Shown here in pieces: positions 16,078 through 23,437 of a stretch of DNA of 64,000 nt (position 1 is its first letter; each line of letters opens with the position of its first letter). The notes beneath the pieces were generated by a model. That model was given only the letters and a program-made list of their open reading frames with translations, was not told the DNA's origin and ran no database searches. The stretch is from assembly GCF_003234175.2 (NCBI RefSeq), contig NZ_CP126257.1, positions 2,356,001-2,420,000 on the forward strand, in the 5' to 3' direction. Made by a program: the position numbers and the translations under genes. The DNA is from Curtobacterium sp. MCSS17_007. GTDB lineage: Bacteria; Actinomycetota; Actinomycetes; Actinomycetales; Microbacteriaceae.

Positions 16078-16467
16078 TCAGTCCTGGGCGCGAGCGGCGG
16101 CCTTGTCGGCCCGCTCCTGCTTCACGCGGGCGTTCTCCGCGTGCACCTCGGCCTGGGTGGCACGCTCGCGGACGAGCCACTCCGGCATCTCCTGCAGCAG
16201 CGCCTTGATCTCGGCGGTGGTCAGCGGCTCGTCGACACCGGCACGGACGAGGCCCGAGATCGACACGCCCAGCTTCTGTGCCACCACGGGGCGCGGGTGG
16301 GGTCCGTCACGACGGAGGTCCTCGAGCCACGTCGGCGGCTGCGTGCGGAGCTCGTCGAAGGCGGTCCGCGTGACCGGCTCCGCACGGAACGACTCCGGGG
16401 CTGCCGCCAGCAGGATGCCGAGCTTCTTCGCAGCCGTCTCGGGCTTCATCGTCTGTTCCTGCGCCAT
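16078..16467 (-). CDS. DUF5997-family protein
   Basis: 129 residues, hydrophilic and alpha-helical, beginning MAQEQTMKPETAAKKLGILL and containing the conserved PPTWLEDLRRDGPHPRPVVA and the C-terminal charged helix. The start is supported by TACCCT (16475-16480 on the reverse strand) ending 7 bases upstream, a leaderless arrangement. It is divergent from, and shares a 33-bp promoter region with, the LysR-like gene, a pairing that I believe recurs in actinobacteria. Function unknown. Confidence 0.82.
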   Translation of the reverse strand: MAQEQTMKPETAAKKLGILLAAAPESFRAEPVTRTAFDELRTQPPTWLEDLRRDGPHPRPVVAQKLGVSISGLVRAGVDEPLTTAEIKALLQEMPEWLVRERATQAEVHAENARVKQERADKAAARAQD

Positions 16468-16500
16468 GCGTACAAGGGTACGGCCCCTACACTCGGTTGC

Positions 16501-17271
16501 ATGACCGCGGCCCTCACCATCGCCTTCGTCCCGGGGGTCTCCCCCGCGAAGTGGGTCCGGGTCTGGCGGGAACGCTTCCCGGACGCCGAGCTCGGCCTGC
16601 TGCCGATCGGCCCGGACGACGTCGACCAGGCACTCACCGGCGAGGCGCACATGGCCTTCGCCCGGATGCCGGTCGGCGCCCACCTCAACGCCATCCCCCT
16701 GTGGACCGAGACGGCCGTCGTGGCGATGCCGAGGGACGCTCCGCTCGCGGACGCCGACACGGTGACCGACGCGGACCTCTCGGACGTGCACGTCGTCGAC
16801 GCCGGTCCGGTGCCGGCGGACGTGTCCGCTGCCCTCGACCTGGTCGAGGCGAACGTCGGTGTCGTCGTGCTGCCGCAGTCGTTGTTCCGCGCCGCGAGCC
16901 GCAAGGACCTGGTCGCGAAGCCCCTCGCGGGCGCTGCGGGCACCCGCATCGCGCTCGTCTGGCGCGACGCCGACGCGTCCGACACCACCGAGGAGTTCAT
17001 CGGCGTCGTCCGCGGTCGCACCGCCAACAGCTCGCGGAACGCGGCGGAACGGCCAGGAGGCTCCGATCGCGCGGACGACGGCGACCCGCGTGGGTCCCGT
17101 GGTGGCTCCGGCGGCGCCGCGCGCTCCGGTGGCGGCAAGGCCTCGGCGAAGCAGCCGTCCGGCGGCAAGGCCGGGGGCAAGGGTGCTCGGAAGCCCCGCG
17201 GGTCCGGCCGTCCGGGTACGCAGCGGCTCGGGAACGGCAAGCCGAAGCGCGGGTCCAAGGGCAACCGGTGA
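16501..17271 (+). CDS. LysR-type substrate-binding domain protein lacking a DNA-binding domain
   Basis: 256 residues. From the first residues the sequence is a LysR effector domain (LTIAFVPGVSPAKWVRVWRE, GEAHMAFARMP, LVEANVGVVVLPQSLFR), with no helix-turn-helix in front. TACACT at 16488-16493 ends 7 bases before the ATG, so the start is firm and the missing HTH is not a start-site error. Residues from about 175 on are a low-complexity basic tail (repeats of GGKA, GSRGGSGG, KPKRGSKGNR) that could bind nucleic acid nonspecifically. Its stop overlaps the next GNAT gene. Possible roles are a small-molecule sensor or a regulator using the tail. Confidence 0.82.
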   Translation: MTAALTIAFVPGVSPAKWVRVWRERFPDAELGLLPIGPDDVDQALTGEAHMAFARMPVGAHLNAIPLWTETAVVAMPRDAPLADADTVTDADLSDVHVVDAGPVPADVSAALDLVEANVGVVVLPQSLFRAASRKDLVAKPLAGAAGTRIALVWRDADASDTTEEFIGVVRGRTANSSRNAAERPGGSDRADDGDPRGSRGGSGGAARSGGGKASAKQPSGGKAGGKGARKPRGSGRPGTQRLGNGKPKRGSKGNR

Positions 17272-17738
17272 CCTGTACGCGACTCGTCCCGATGCCGGCG
17301 TCGGCGATCCCGGCGTGGCTCGAGCGCACCATGGCGGAGTACGTCGAGTCGCGCGTGCGCGCCGGCGAGACGCGCGAGCAGGCGGAAGCGAACAAGCAGC
17401 GGTCGCTCGACCAGTGGTTCCCGGACGGCGCTCCCCTGCCCGAGCACTTCGTGTGGGACCTGGTCGACGACGCGGACGCCGTCGTCGGGTACCTGTGGAT
17501 CGGTCCGTTCAGCCCGGGCAGCGCCGAGTGGTGGGTGTTCGACGTCGAGGTCGCCGAGGAGCACCGACGCCGCGGTCACGCTCGACGCGCGATCGCGGCC
17601 GCGCACGACGTCGCGCGGGCGAACGGCGCAGCGAGCATCGGTCTGAACGTCTTCGGGTACAACACCGGCGCGCAGGACCTGTACGCCCAGCTCGGCTACC
17701 GGGTGACCGCGACGCAGATGCAGCTGCCGCTCGCCTGA
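17268..17738 (+). CDS. GNAT-family N-acetyltransferase
   Basis: 156 residues. The acetyl-CoA site is visible as VEEVAEEHRRRGHARRAIAA-type sequence (EVAEEHRRRGHARRAIAAAH) followed by IGLNVFGYNTGAQDLYAQLG, the usual end of the fold. The GTG start overlaps the stop of the LysR-like gene (GTGA), so the two are translated together. Substrate unknown. Confidence 0.88.
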   Translation: MTCTRLVPMPASAIPAWLERTMAEYVESRVRAGETREQAEANKQRSLDQWFPDGAPLPEHFVWDLVDDADAVVGYLWIGPFSPGSAEWWVFDVEVAEEHRRRGHARRAIAAAHDVARANGAASIGLNVFGYNTGAQDLYAQLGYRVTATQMQLPLA

Positions 17739-17749
17739 GAGCGGTCGGC

Positions 17750-18364
17750 TCAGCTCCAGACGCCGGAGGTGCCGCGTCGGTGACTGCCGACGAGGTGGGT
17801 GTCGACGATGCCCAGCGCCTCCATCAGCGCGTGCATCGTCGTCGGCCCGACGAACGCGAACCCCCGCTCCCGGAGCGCCTTCGACAGGGCCACCGACTCC
17901 GGCGAGGTGGTCGGGACCGCTGCCGCGGTCCGTGGCGCGGGCGTCTCGGCGGGGCGGAACGACCAGACGAGGTCGGCCAGTCCACCGTCCGCCCGGAGCG
18001 CGACGGTCGCGGCCGCGTTCGTGATGGTCGCGCGGATCTTCGCCTGGTTCCGGACGATGCCGGCGTCACCCATCAGACGCGCGACGTCGTCCTCGCCGAA
18101 CTGCGCGACGACGTCGGGGTCGAAGTCGGCGAAGGCCGCTCGGAAGGCCGGACGCTTCGCGAGGATCGTGCGCCACGACAGTCCGGACTGGAACGCCTCG
18201 AGCGAGAGCCGCTCGTACACCCCGCGTTCGTCGTGGACCGGCATGCCCCACTCGGTGTCGTAGTAGTCGCGCAGCAACGGGTCGGCGACAGCCCACAGCG
18301 GTCGGGCGAGGCCGTCGTCGCCCGTGACCAGGCCGTCGGTGGTGGTCGTCGGGTCGGTGCTCAC
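17750..18364 (-). CDS. tag: DNA-3-methyladenine glycosylase I, zinc-site variant
   Basis: 204 residues. Family blocks DTEWGMPVHDERGVYERLSL, EAFQSGLSWRTILAKRPAFR and GFAFVGPTTMHALMEALGIV are present, so it should remove 3-methyladenine from alkylated DNA. In the E. coli enzyme two Cys and two His bind a structural zinc: here the N-terminal Cys is replaced (ARPLWAVADP), the first His is Tyr (YYDTEW for YHDTEW), and the C-terminal Cys is absent (GSHRRGTSGVW). It is therefore a zinc-free variant. GTG at 18364 is the start. The assignment to the family is firm. Confidence 0.9.
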   Translation of the reverse strand: MSTDPTTTTDGLVTGDDGLARPLWAVADPLLRDYYDTEWGMPVHDERGVYERLSLEAFQSGLSWRTILAKRPAFRAAFADFDPDVVAQFGEDDVARLMGDAGIVRNQAKIRATITNAAATVALRADGGLADLVWSFRPAETPAPRTAAAVPTTSPESVALSKALRERGFAFVGPTTMHALMEALGIVDTHLVGSHRRGTSGVWS

Positions 18365-18399
18365 GGGACCATCCTGGCCGAGGACACCGACAGCGCAGG

Positions 18400-18804
18400 T
18401 CACTCCCCCGACATCGCGGCCTGGTCCATCCAGACGATCTCCCACCGGTGTCCGTCCGGGTCGGTGAAGCTCCGCTGGTACATGACCCCGAGGTCCGTCT
18501 CCGGCCGGTCCTCGTCCCCACCGTTCATCACGGCGGCATCGACGATCCGGTGCACCTCGTCCTTCGACGCGGCACTGAGGGAGTTGATCACCTCGACCGT
18601 TCCCGGGCTGGCGATCGTCCCGTCGGTGAACTCCTGGAACTTCGCGTGCGTGAGGAGCATCACGTACACGGCGCTGCTCACGACGATGCAGGCGGCGGTC
18701 TCGTCGGTGAACTCCGGGTCCACCGTGTACCCGAGCGCCTCGTAGAAGCCGACCGCGCGGTCGAGGTCGGCGACCGGCAGGTTGATGAACACCATCTGTT
18801 CCAC
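18400..18804 (-). CDS. VOC (glyoxalase/bleomycin-resistance) family protein
   Basis: 134 residues. Starts VEQMVFINLPVADLDRAVGF, the first beta-alpha unit of the vicinal-oxygen-chelate fold, and ends with the second (YQRSFTDPDGHRWEIVWMD). It resembles the YaeR/PhnB-like lactoylglutathione lyase relatives of unknown substrate. AGGGA seven bases before GTG 18804 supports that start over the ATG three codons later. Confidence 0.87.
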   Translation of the reverse strand: MEQMVFINLPVADLDRAVGFYEALGYTVDPEFTDETAACIVVSSAVYVMLLTHAKFQEFTDGTIASPGTVEVINSLSAASKDEVHRIVDAAVMNGGDEDRPETDLGVMYQRSFTDPDGHRWEIVWMDQAAMSGE

Positions 18805-18871
18805 GGTGGTTCCCTTCGTCACCACCAACCTGGCCCTGGCGCCCGACGAGCGCAACCGTTCCGCCCCGCAA

Positions 18872-18934
18872 CGAACCACGGAACCGACATCGAACCAGGG
18901 CTGGGCGCTGGTTCGATGTCGGTTCCGTGGTTCG
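18872..18934. repeat. Perfect long hairpin, copy 2 of the GAACC-ACATCGA family
   Basis: Arms of 27 bases (18872-18898 and 18908-18934) pair perfectly around a 9-base loop; each arm contains CCACGGAACCGACATCGAAC or its complement. It matches the decayed hairpin at 3344-3406. It lies just downstream of the small membrane protein gene and could terminate the symporter operon, but the length and the second copy suggest a repeated element. Confidence 0.85.
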
Positions 18935-18959
18935 ACGCCGGGCGACTGCGCGCGACGCG

Positions 18960-19286
18960 TCAGACCAGCTCGCGGCCCTCGCCGGCTGCCTTCTGGTGCT
19001 CCTCGGCCTCGGCCTGGCCGACGATGTCCTCCGCGGGGACCGGGTTGAGCCGGTCCCAGAGGAAGAAGAGCAGACCGCCGACGAGCAGCGAGAGGCCGAC
19101 CCACAGGTTGATGTGGATGCCGCCGGTCTTCTCCGGGTCGGTGTCCCAGTGGACGATGCCGACGATCGTGGTGATCACGCCGTAGAGCACGAACAGGCCG
19201 CCGAGGATGCGGCGCAGGTCGAGACGGCGGGTGGAGCGGACGAGGGCCGCCTGCTCCTCGGTGAGCTTCGTGGTGTCCTCACGCAT
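18960..19286 (-). CDS. Small membrane protein associated with the sodium:solute symporter
   Basis: 108 residues with two hydrophobic helices (ILGGLFVLYGVITTIVGIV and LWVGLSLLVGGLLFFLWD), polar ends and a GGAG ribosome binding site. It starts 24 bases after the stop of the symporter gene on the same strand, so it is cotranscribed and may be an accessory subunit or stabiliser of the transporter. Similar small partner genes are known for some SSS and NSS transporters; function here is inferred from position only. Confidence 0.82.
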   Translation of the reverse strand: MREDTTKLTEEQAALVRSTRRLDLRRILGGLFVLYGVITTIVGIVHWDTDPEKTGGIHINLWVGLSLLVGGLLFFLWDRLNPVPAEDIVGQAEAEEHQKAAGEGRELV

Positions 19287-19310
19287 GGGAGTACTCCTTC
19301 GGGTCCGGGC

Positions 19311-20981
19311 CTAGAGGAACGGCAGGTAGAGGGCGACGCAGAGCACGAGCGCGACGGTGCCGAGCAGCGCGGGCGAGCGGTACCAGGCGGTGTCCGTCGC
19401 GACGGCCCCGGCGGACATGTCGATCCTGCCGACGCCGTAGACCAGGCCGCCGAGCTCGGAGACGTCCTTCGGCTTCGTGGCGAGCGAGACGAGCACGCCC
19501 ACGACGAGCACCGTGACGAACGAGATGATCGCGCCGTACATGGTCTCGGCGGTCGCCGTCGAGAACAGCGACGGGTTCACCAGGTAGGCGATCCAGGTGA
19601 TCGTCGGCGTGACGATGCCGAGCACGTAGCCCCAGAGCGCGCCCTGGGTGGTCATCCGCTTCCACAGCAGGCCGAGGATGAAGACGCCGAACAGGGGTGC
19701 GTTGAAGAACGAGAACAGCGTCTGCATGTAGGTCATGATGTTGCCGGCCTGGGCGGCCAGGAACGCCGTGCCGATGCCGACGAGCACACCGACGACGGTG
19801 ACCCAGCGGCCCGTCGTCAGGTAGTGCAGGTCGGGCATGTTCGGCTTGATGTAGCGCTGCCAGATGTCGTACGTGAAGACGGTGTTGAAGGACGACACGT
19901 TCGCCGCCATGCCCGCCATGAACGAGGCGAGGAGACCCGTCACCGCGATGCCGAGCACGCCGGTCGGCAGGTACATCTGGATGAGCTTCGGGATGGCGTC
20001 GTTGTAGGTCAGCTCCCCCGAGGCGAACTGGTTGCCGACGACCGCCGCCGCGATGAGGCCGGGCACGACGACGATGAACGGGATGAAGAGCTTCGGGATC
20101 GCCGCGATGAGCGGGGTGCGGCGGGCGGCGGACATGTTCTTCGCGGAGAACGCGCGCTGCACCTCGGTGAAGTTCGTCGTCCAGTACCCGAACGAGAGCA
20201 CGAAGCCGAGGCCGAGCACGATCGCGAGCCAGTTCGCGCCGATCGGGTTCGTGACGTCGCCGATGCCCGTGCCGGCCCAGGTCTGCAGGTGCTGCACGCC
20301 CTGGGTCTGCTTGATCGCCTCGGTCAGACCACCCCATCCGCCGACGCGGTGCAGGCCGACGATCGTCAGCGGCACGAGACCGGCGATGATCACGAAGAAC
20401 TGCATGACCTCGTTGTAGATCGCGCTGCTCAGGCCACCGAGCGTGATGTAGGCGAGGACGAAGGCCGCGGACACGAGGATGGCGAGCCACTCCGGCCAGC
20501 CGAGCATCGCCTCGATGACGATCGCCATCGCGTAGAGGTTGATGCCGGCGATGAGCACGTTCGACACCGCGAACGCGATCGCGTTCACCAGGTGCGGTGC
20601 CTTGCCGAACCGTCGGAGCATGAACTCAGGGACCGAGCGCACCTTCGAGCCGTAGTAGAAGGGCATCATCACGAGGCCGAGGAACACCATCGCCGGCACG
20701 GCGCCGATGAGGTAGTAGTGCAGCGTCGCCATGCCGATCTGCGCGCCGTTCGCCGCCATGCCGAGGATCTCGGTGGCGCCGAGGTTGGCGGACACGAAGG
20801 CCAGGCCGGTGATCCAGGCCGGCATCGAGCGGCCGGACAGGAAGAAGTCCATGCTCGTCCGGACCTGCTTGCGGGCGGTGAACCCGATGCCGATGACCAC
20901 CGCGAAGTACACGATGATCATCAAGTAGTCGACCCAGCCCAGTTCGAGCCGGATCCCGTTGGTCGCCGCAGCGAGAACCAT
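19311..20981 (-). CDS. Sodium:solute symporter (SSS family)
   Basis: 556 residues, about 13-14 membrane helices. Family markers are DYLMIIVYFAVVIGIGFTAR at the start, the SGRSMPAWITGLAFVSANLG loop with the sodium-site region, and GGLSSAIYNEVMQFFVII. It resembles the sugar (SglT-like) branch more than the proline or pantothenate branches. GGAG precedes the ATG. A palindrome that could bind a regulator (21048-21063) lies upstream. The solute is not identified; glucose, galactose or another sugar is plausible. Confidence 0.9.
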   Translation of the reverse strand: MVLAAATNGIRLELGWVDYLMIIVYFAVVIGIGFTARKQVRTSMDFFLSGRSMPAWITGLAFVSANLGATEILGMAANGAQIGMATLHYYLIGAVPAMVFLGLVMMPFYYGSKVRSVPEFMLRRFGKAPHLVNAIAFAVSNVLIAGINLYAMAIVIEAMLGWPEWLAILVSAAFVLAYITLGGLSSAIYNEVMQFFVIIAGLVPLTIVGLHRVGGWGGLTEAIKQTQGVQHLQTWAGTGIGDVTNPIGANWLAIVLGLGFVLSFGYWTTNFTEVQRAFSAKNMSAARRTPLIAAIPKLFIPFIVVVPGLIAAAVVGNQFASGELTYNDAIPKLIQMYLPTGVLGIAVTGLLASFMAGMAANVSSFNTVFTYDIWQRYIKPNMPDLHYLTTGRWVTVVGVLVGIGTAFLAAQAGNIMTYMQTLFSFFNAPLFGVFILGLLWKRMTTQGALWGYVLGIVTPTITWIAYLVNPSLFSTATAETMYGAIISFVTVLVVGVLVSLATKPKDVSELGGLVYGVGRIDMSAGAVATDTAWYRSPALLGTVALVLCVALYLPFL

Positions 20982-21047
20982 GCGATCTCCACATCAGTGT
21001 GTTGCAGTCGGCAACTGCGCCGACCCGGACGGGAACGTTACACCGCG

Positions 21048-21063
21048 ATGTGACCGTTCACAT
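21048..21063. promoter_or_regulatory. Palindromic candidate operator between symporter gene and aroQ
   Basis: ATGTGACCGTTCACAT has perfect 6-bp arms (ATGTGA/TCACAT). It lies about 65 bases before the symporter start codon and about 40 before the aroQ promoter. The half-site resembles TGTGA sites of CRP-like, GntR or LacI proteins, but the 4-bp centre is shorter than the 6 bp of a CRP site. Confidence 0.5.
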
Positions 21064-21114
21064 AGCCGGCGCATGGATCCGTCGCGCTGCCCGACCGCTC
21101 GGTAGGCTCTCCCC

Positions 21115-21594
21115 ATGAGCGAGCCGGTCACCGACACCACGACACGCCCGCGGCGGATCCTCGTCCTGAACGGGCCGAACCTCGACATCCTCGGACGCCG
21201 CGACCCGGCGCAGTACGGCACCGTGACGCTGGCCGAGCTCGAGGCGATCGTGCACACCGAGGCGGCCGTGCACGACCTCGAGGCGGACTTCCGGCAGACC
21301 AACCGCGAGGGCGAACTCGTGGAGTGGCTGCACGAGGCGCTCGACGACTTCGTCGGGGTCGTCATCAACCCCGCGGCGTACGCGCACACCTCGGTCGCGC
21401 TGCACGACGCGGTGGAGGCCCTGAGCGTCCCCGTGGTCGAGGTGCACCTGTCGAACACGTGGAGGCGCGAGCCGTTCCGCCACGTCGACCACGTCGCCAC
21501 GGCGGCGACCGCGGTGATCGCGGGGGCCGGCGCCGACGGCTACCGCCTGGCGGTGGCGCACGTCGCGTCCCTGGTGGCCGACCCGACCGACTGA
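21115..21594 (+). CDS. aroQ: 3-dehydroquinate dehydratase, type II
   Basis: 159 residues. Dehydrates 3-dehydroquinate in the shikimate pathway. The N-terminal LVLNGPNLDILGRRDPAQYG contains the catalytic tyrosine; the arginine-bearing lid, FRQTNREGELVEWLHEA, VINPAAYAHTSVAL and VEVHLSNTWRREPFR follow in the normal order. TAGGCT (21103-21108) ends 6 bases before the ATG, indicating a leaderless transcript. No other aro genes are nearby. Confidence 0.96.
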   Translation: MSEPVTDTTTRPRRILVLNGPNLDILGRRDPAQYGTVTLAELEAIVHTEAAVHDLEADFRQTNREGELVEWLHEALDDFVGVVINPAAYAHTSVALHDAVEALSVPVVEVHLSNTWRREPFRHVDHVATAATAVIAGAGADGYRLAVAHVASLVADPTD

Positions 21595-21595
21595 C

Positions 21596-21637
21596 GGACG
21601 GGAGGCGCGGCGCACGTCCGCCCCGCGCCTCCCGTCC
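21596..21637. repeat. GGGAGGC palindrome, copy 1 (terminator-like)
   Basis: Fifteen-base perfect arms (GGACGGGAGGCGCGG, 21596-21610; complement 21623-21637) with a 12-base loop, directly after the aroQ stop. Same core as the copies at 25899, 36001, 51142 and 63552. Confidence 0.85.
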
Positions 21638-21738
21638 GGCCCCGTCCTGTCCGGTCCCGCCCACGCGGCTGACGACGCGCGGCGTGGCGTGCCCGGTCGC
21701 GCGGCCCCGACCGGCCTCGGTTCGGCCCGGGGCAGCGA

Positions 21739-22335
21739 CTAGAAGTCGGCGGGACGCCGCACGTCGGGTGCGCCGACGGCCGCGAAGCCCCCGCGGACGA
21801 TCGGGAGCGCCCGACGGACCGCCTGGTCGATGCGCAGCTCGAGGTCGACGCTCGCGATGTCGTAGCCGCCCTCCCGCTTCGTGAAGTCCCGCTCGTTGCC
21901 GAACACGCCGAGCGGCAGGGTCGTCGACTGGAAGAACCCGAACAGCGGACGCATCTGGTGCTCGACGAGCAGCGCGTGCCGGTCGCTGCCGCCGGTCGCC
22001 GTCAGGAGCACCGGGGTGTCGACGAGGTCGTACTGCCCGACCCAGTCGAAGAAGAGCTTGAAGGCGCCGGAGTACGCAGCCCGGAACGCGGGACTGCCGA
22101 CGACCAGGACGTCGGCCGCCTCGACCGTCTCGAGGGCCTCCCGGGTCACGGGTGACATGGCCTCCCGCGAGGGTGCCGCCCCGAGGTCGGCCAGCAGCGG
22201 ACCGATCTCGACGGTCCGGGTGCGGGCGTCGGGAAGGTCCTCGGCGAGCCGTGCCACGGTCGCCGCCACGAGGGTCGAGGTGCGTGAGGGGTCCGATGGG
22301 CTGCCGCTGACGCCGACGACGAGTGCTCCGTCCAT
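21739..22335 (-). CDS. NADPH-dependent FMN reductase family protein
   Basis: 198 residues with a flavodoxin-like fold. The phosphate loop GVSGSPSDPSRTSTL, the VVGSPAFRAAYSGAFKLFFD region and LLTATGGSDRHALLVEHQMR match the SsuE/MsuE-type reductases that supply reduced flavin to two-component monooxygenases. No partner monooxygenase is adjacent; an LLM monooxygenase lies 20 kb away. ATG 22335 is chosen; a GTG five codons earlier is possible. Confidence 0.88.
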   Translation of the reverse strand: MDGALVVGVSGSPSDPSRTSTLVAATVARLAEDLPDARTRTVEIGPLLADLGAAPSREAMSPVTREALETVEAADVLVVGSPAFRAAYSGAFKLFFDWVGQYDLVDTPVLLTATGGSDRHALLVEHQMRPLFGFFQSTTLPLGVFGNERDFTKREGGYDIASVDLELRIDQAVRRALPIVRGGFAAVGAPDVRRPADF

Positions 22336-22422
22336 GCGCTCGATGCTCACACGCCACCCGCGACCCTGCTCGGGTGTGACGTCTTGTGTCGTGTGCCAGC
22401 GGCCCGGCGTAGCCTCCGGTCG

Positions 22423-22920
22423 ATGCAGACCTTCCTGCCGTACGCCGACTTCCGCGCCTCCGCCGAGGTGCTCGACGACAAGCGGCTGGGCAAGCAGCGC
22501 GTCGAGACGCTCCAGGTGATGCGGGCCCTGACCCTGCCGGACTACGGGTGGCAGCACCACCCTGTCGTCGCGATGTGGCGTGGGTACCGGCCCGCGCTCA
22601 TGGCCTACCAGGACGCGACGTGCCGCGAGTGGCTCGAGCGCGGGCACGTCGACACCTGCCTCGAGAAGACGCTGCTCGACCTCGGCCGCGTACCGGAGGA
22701 CCTGGCGGCGTACGAGCGCGGGGACTTCGCGGTCCCCGCGTGGAACGCCGACCCCGCGGTGCACCGGTCCCACCGGTCGAAGCTCGTGCAGAAGGCGCCG
22801 GAGCACTACCGGCCGCTCTTCCCCGACGTCCCCGACGACCTGGAGTACGTCTGGCCCGGTACGCCGGAACCCCCGGAGTCCGCGGCAGCGGTGGTGGCAC
22901 CGCGGCCCGTCGTGGACTGA
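22423..22920 (+). CDS. MSMEG_6728-type pyrimidine-dimer glycosylase-like protein
   Basis: 165 residues. The N-terminus MQTFLPYADFRASAEVLDDK RLGKQRVE resembles the T4 endonuclease V (pyrimidine dimer excision) family as found in actinobacteria; the WQHHPVVAMWRGYRPALMAY block is also conserved. In T4 endonuclease V the N-terminal threonine is catalytic after removal of Met; here a glutamine follows Met and a threonine is third, so activity is not assured. TAGCCT (22410-22415) ends 7 bases before the ATG, a leaderless start. Confidence 0.8.
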   Translation: MQTFLPYADFRASAEVLDDKRLGKQRVETLQVMRALTLPDYGWQHHPVVAMWRGYRPALMAYQDATCREWLERGHVDTCLEKTLLDLGRVPEDLAAYERGDFAVPAWNADPAVHRSHRSKLVQKAPEHYRPLFPDVPDDLEYVWPGTPEPPESAAAVVAPRPVVD

Positions 22921-23101
22921 CAGGGGGTGCGGCGCCGGTCAGGGTCCGGCGCCGCGTCCACGACGGGCGCGGCATCCGCACGGGGCACGACGACAGGGGA
23001 TGTCGTGTCCCGTGCCGGACACGGTCAGGGGTCCGTGTCCGGTCGGGGCACCGCGGGTCCCGCGGGGGACGGGACCGTGGTGCCGGTCTCGGGTGGGTTC
23101 C

Positions 23102-23368
23102 TCAGGGTCGTCCGGTGTCCCCTCGGTACCGGTCCGTCTCGTCCGGCGCGGGCATCGGGCGACGGAGCGCCGCGGGTCGGACCGTCGGCAGCACGGCACT
23201 GGCGACGGTGGCGACGGCACCCACGGTCGCGATGACGCCCAGCGGGGCGGTACCGAGGTCGTGCTGCGCGGCGACGGCGAGCGCGACGACCGTGGCCGGT
23301 GCCGGGAGGAGCTGGACCGCCCGGAAGCGGTCCTCCCGCCGGACCCGAGTGGTGATCGCGTTCGCCAT
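23102..23368 (-). CDS. Small hypothetical membrane protein
   Basis: 88 residues with two weak hydrophobic segments (LLPAPATVVALAVAAQHDLG and GVIATVGAVATVASAVLP) between charged ends. The ATG at 23368 is preferred; GGAGG lies too close to it to be an ideal ribosome binding site, and the ATG at 23413 is an alternative. No family is recognised. It sits between the dimer glycosylase-like gene and the end of the NAD operon and is not obviously linked to either. Confidence 0.5.
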   Translation of the reverse strand: MANAITTRVRREDRFRAVQLLPAPATVVALAVAAQHDLGTAPLGVIATVGAVATVASAVLPTVRPAALRRPMPAPDETDRYRGDTGRP

Positions 23369-23437
23369 GCCTCCATGGTGACCGACGAGCACGGTCCACA
23401 GAAGGGGGGACACGACCCCAACTGTGGAGGAGAACGT

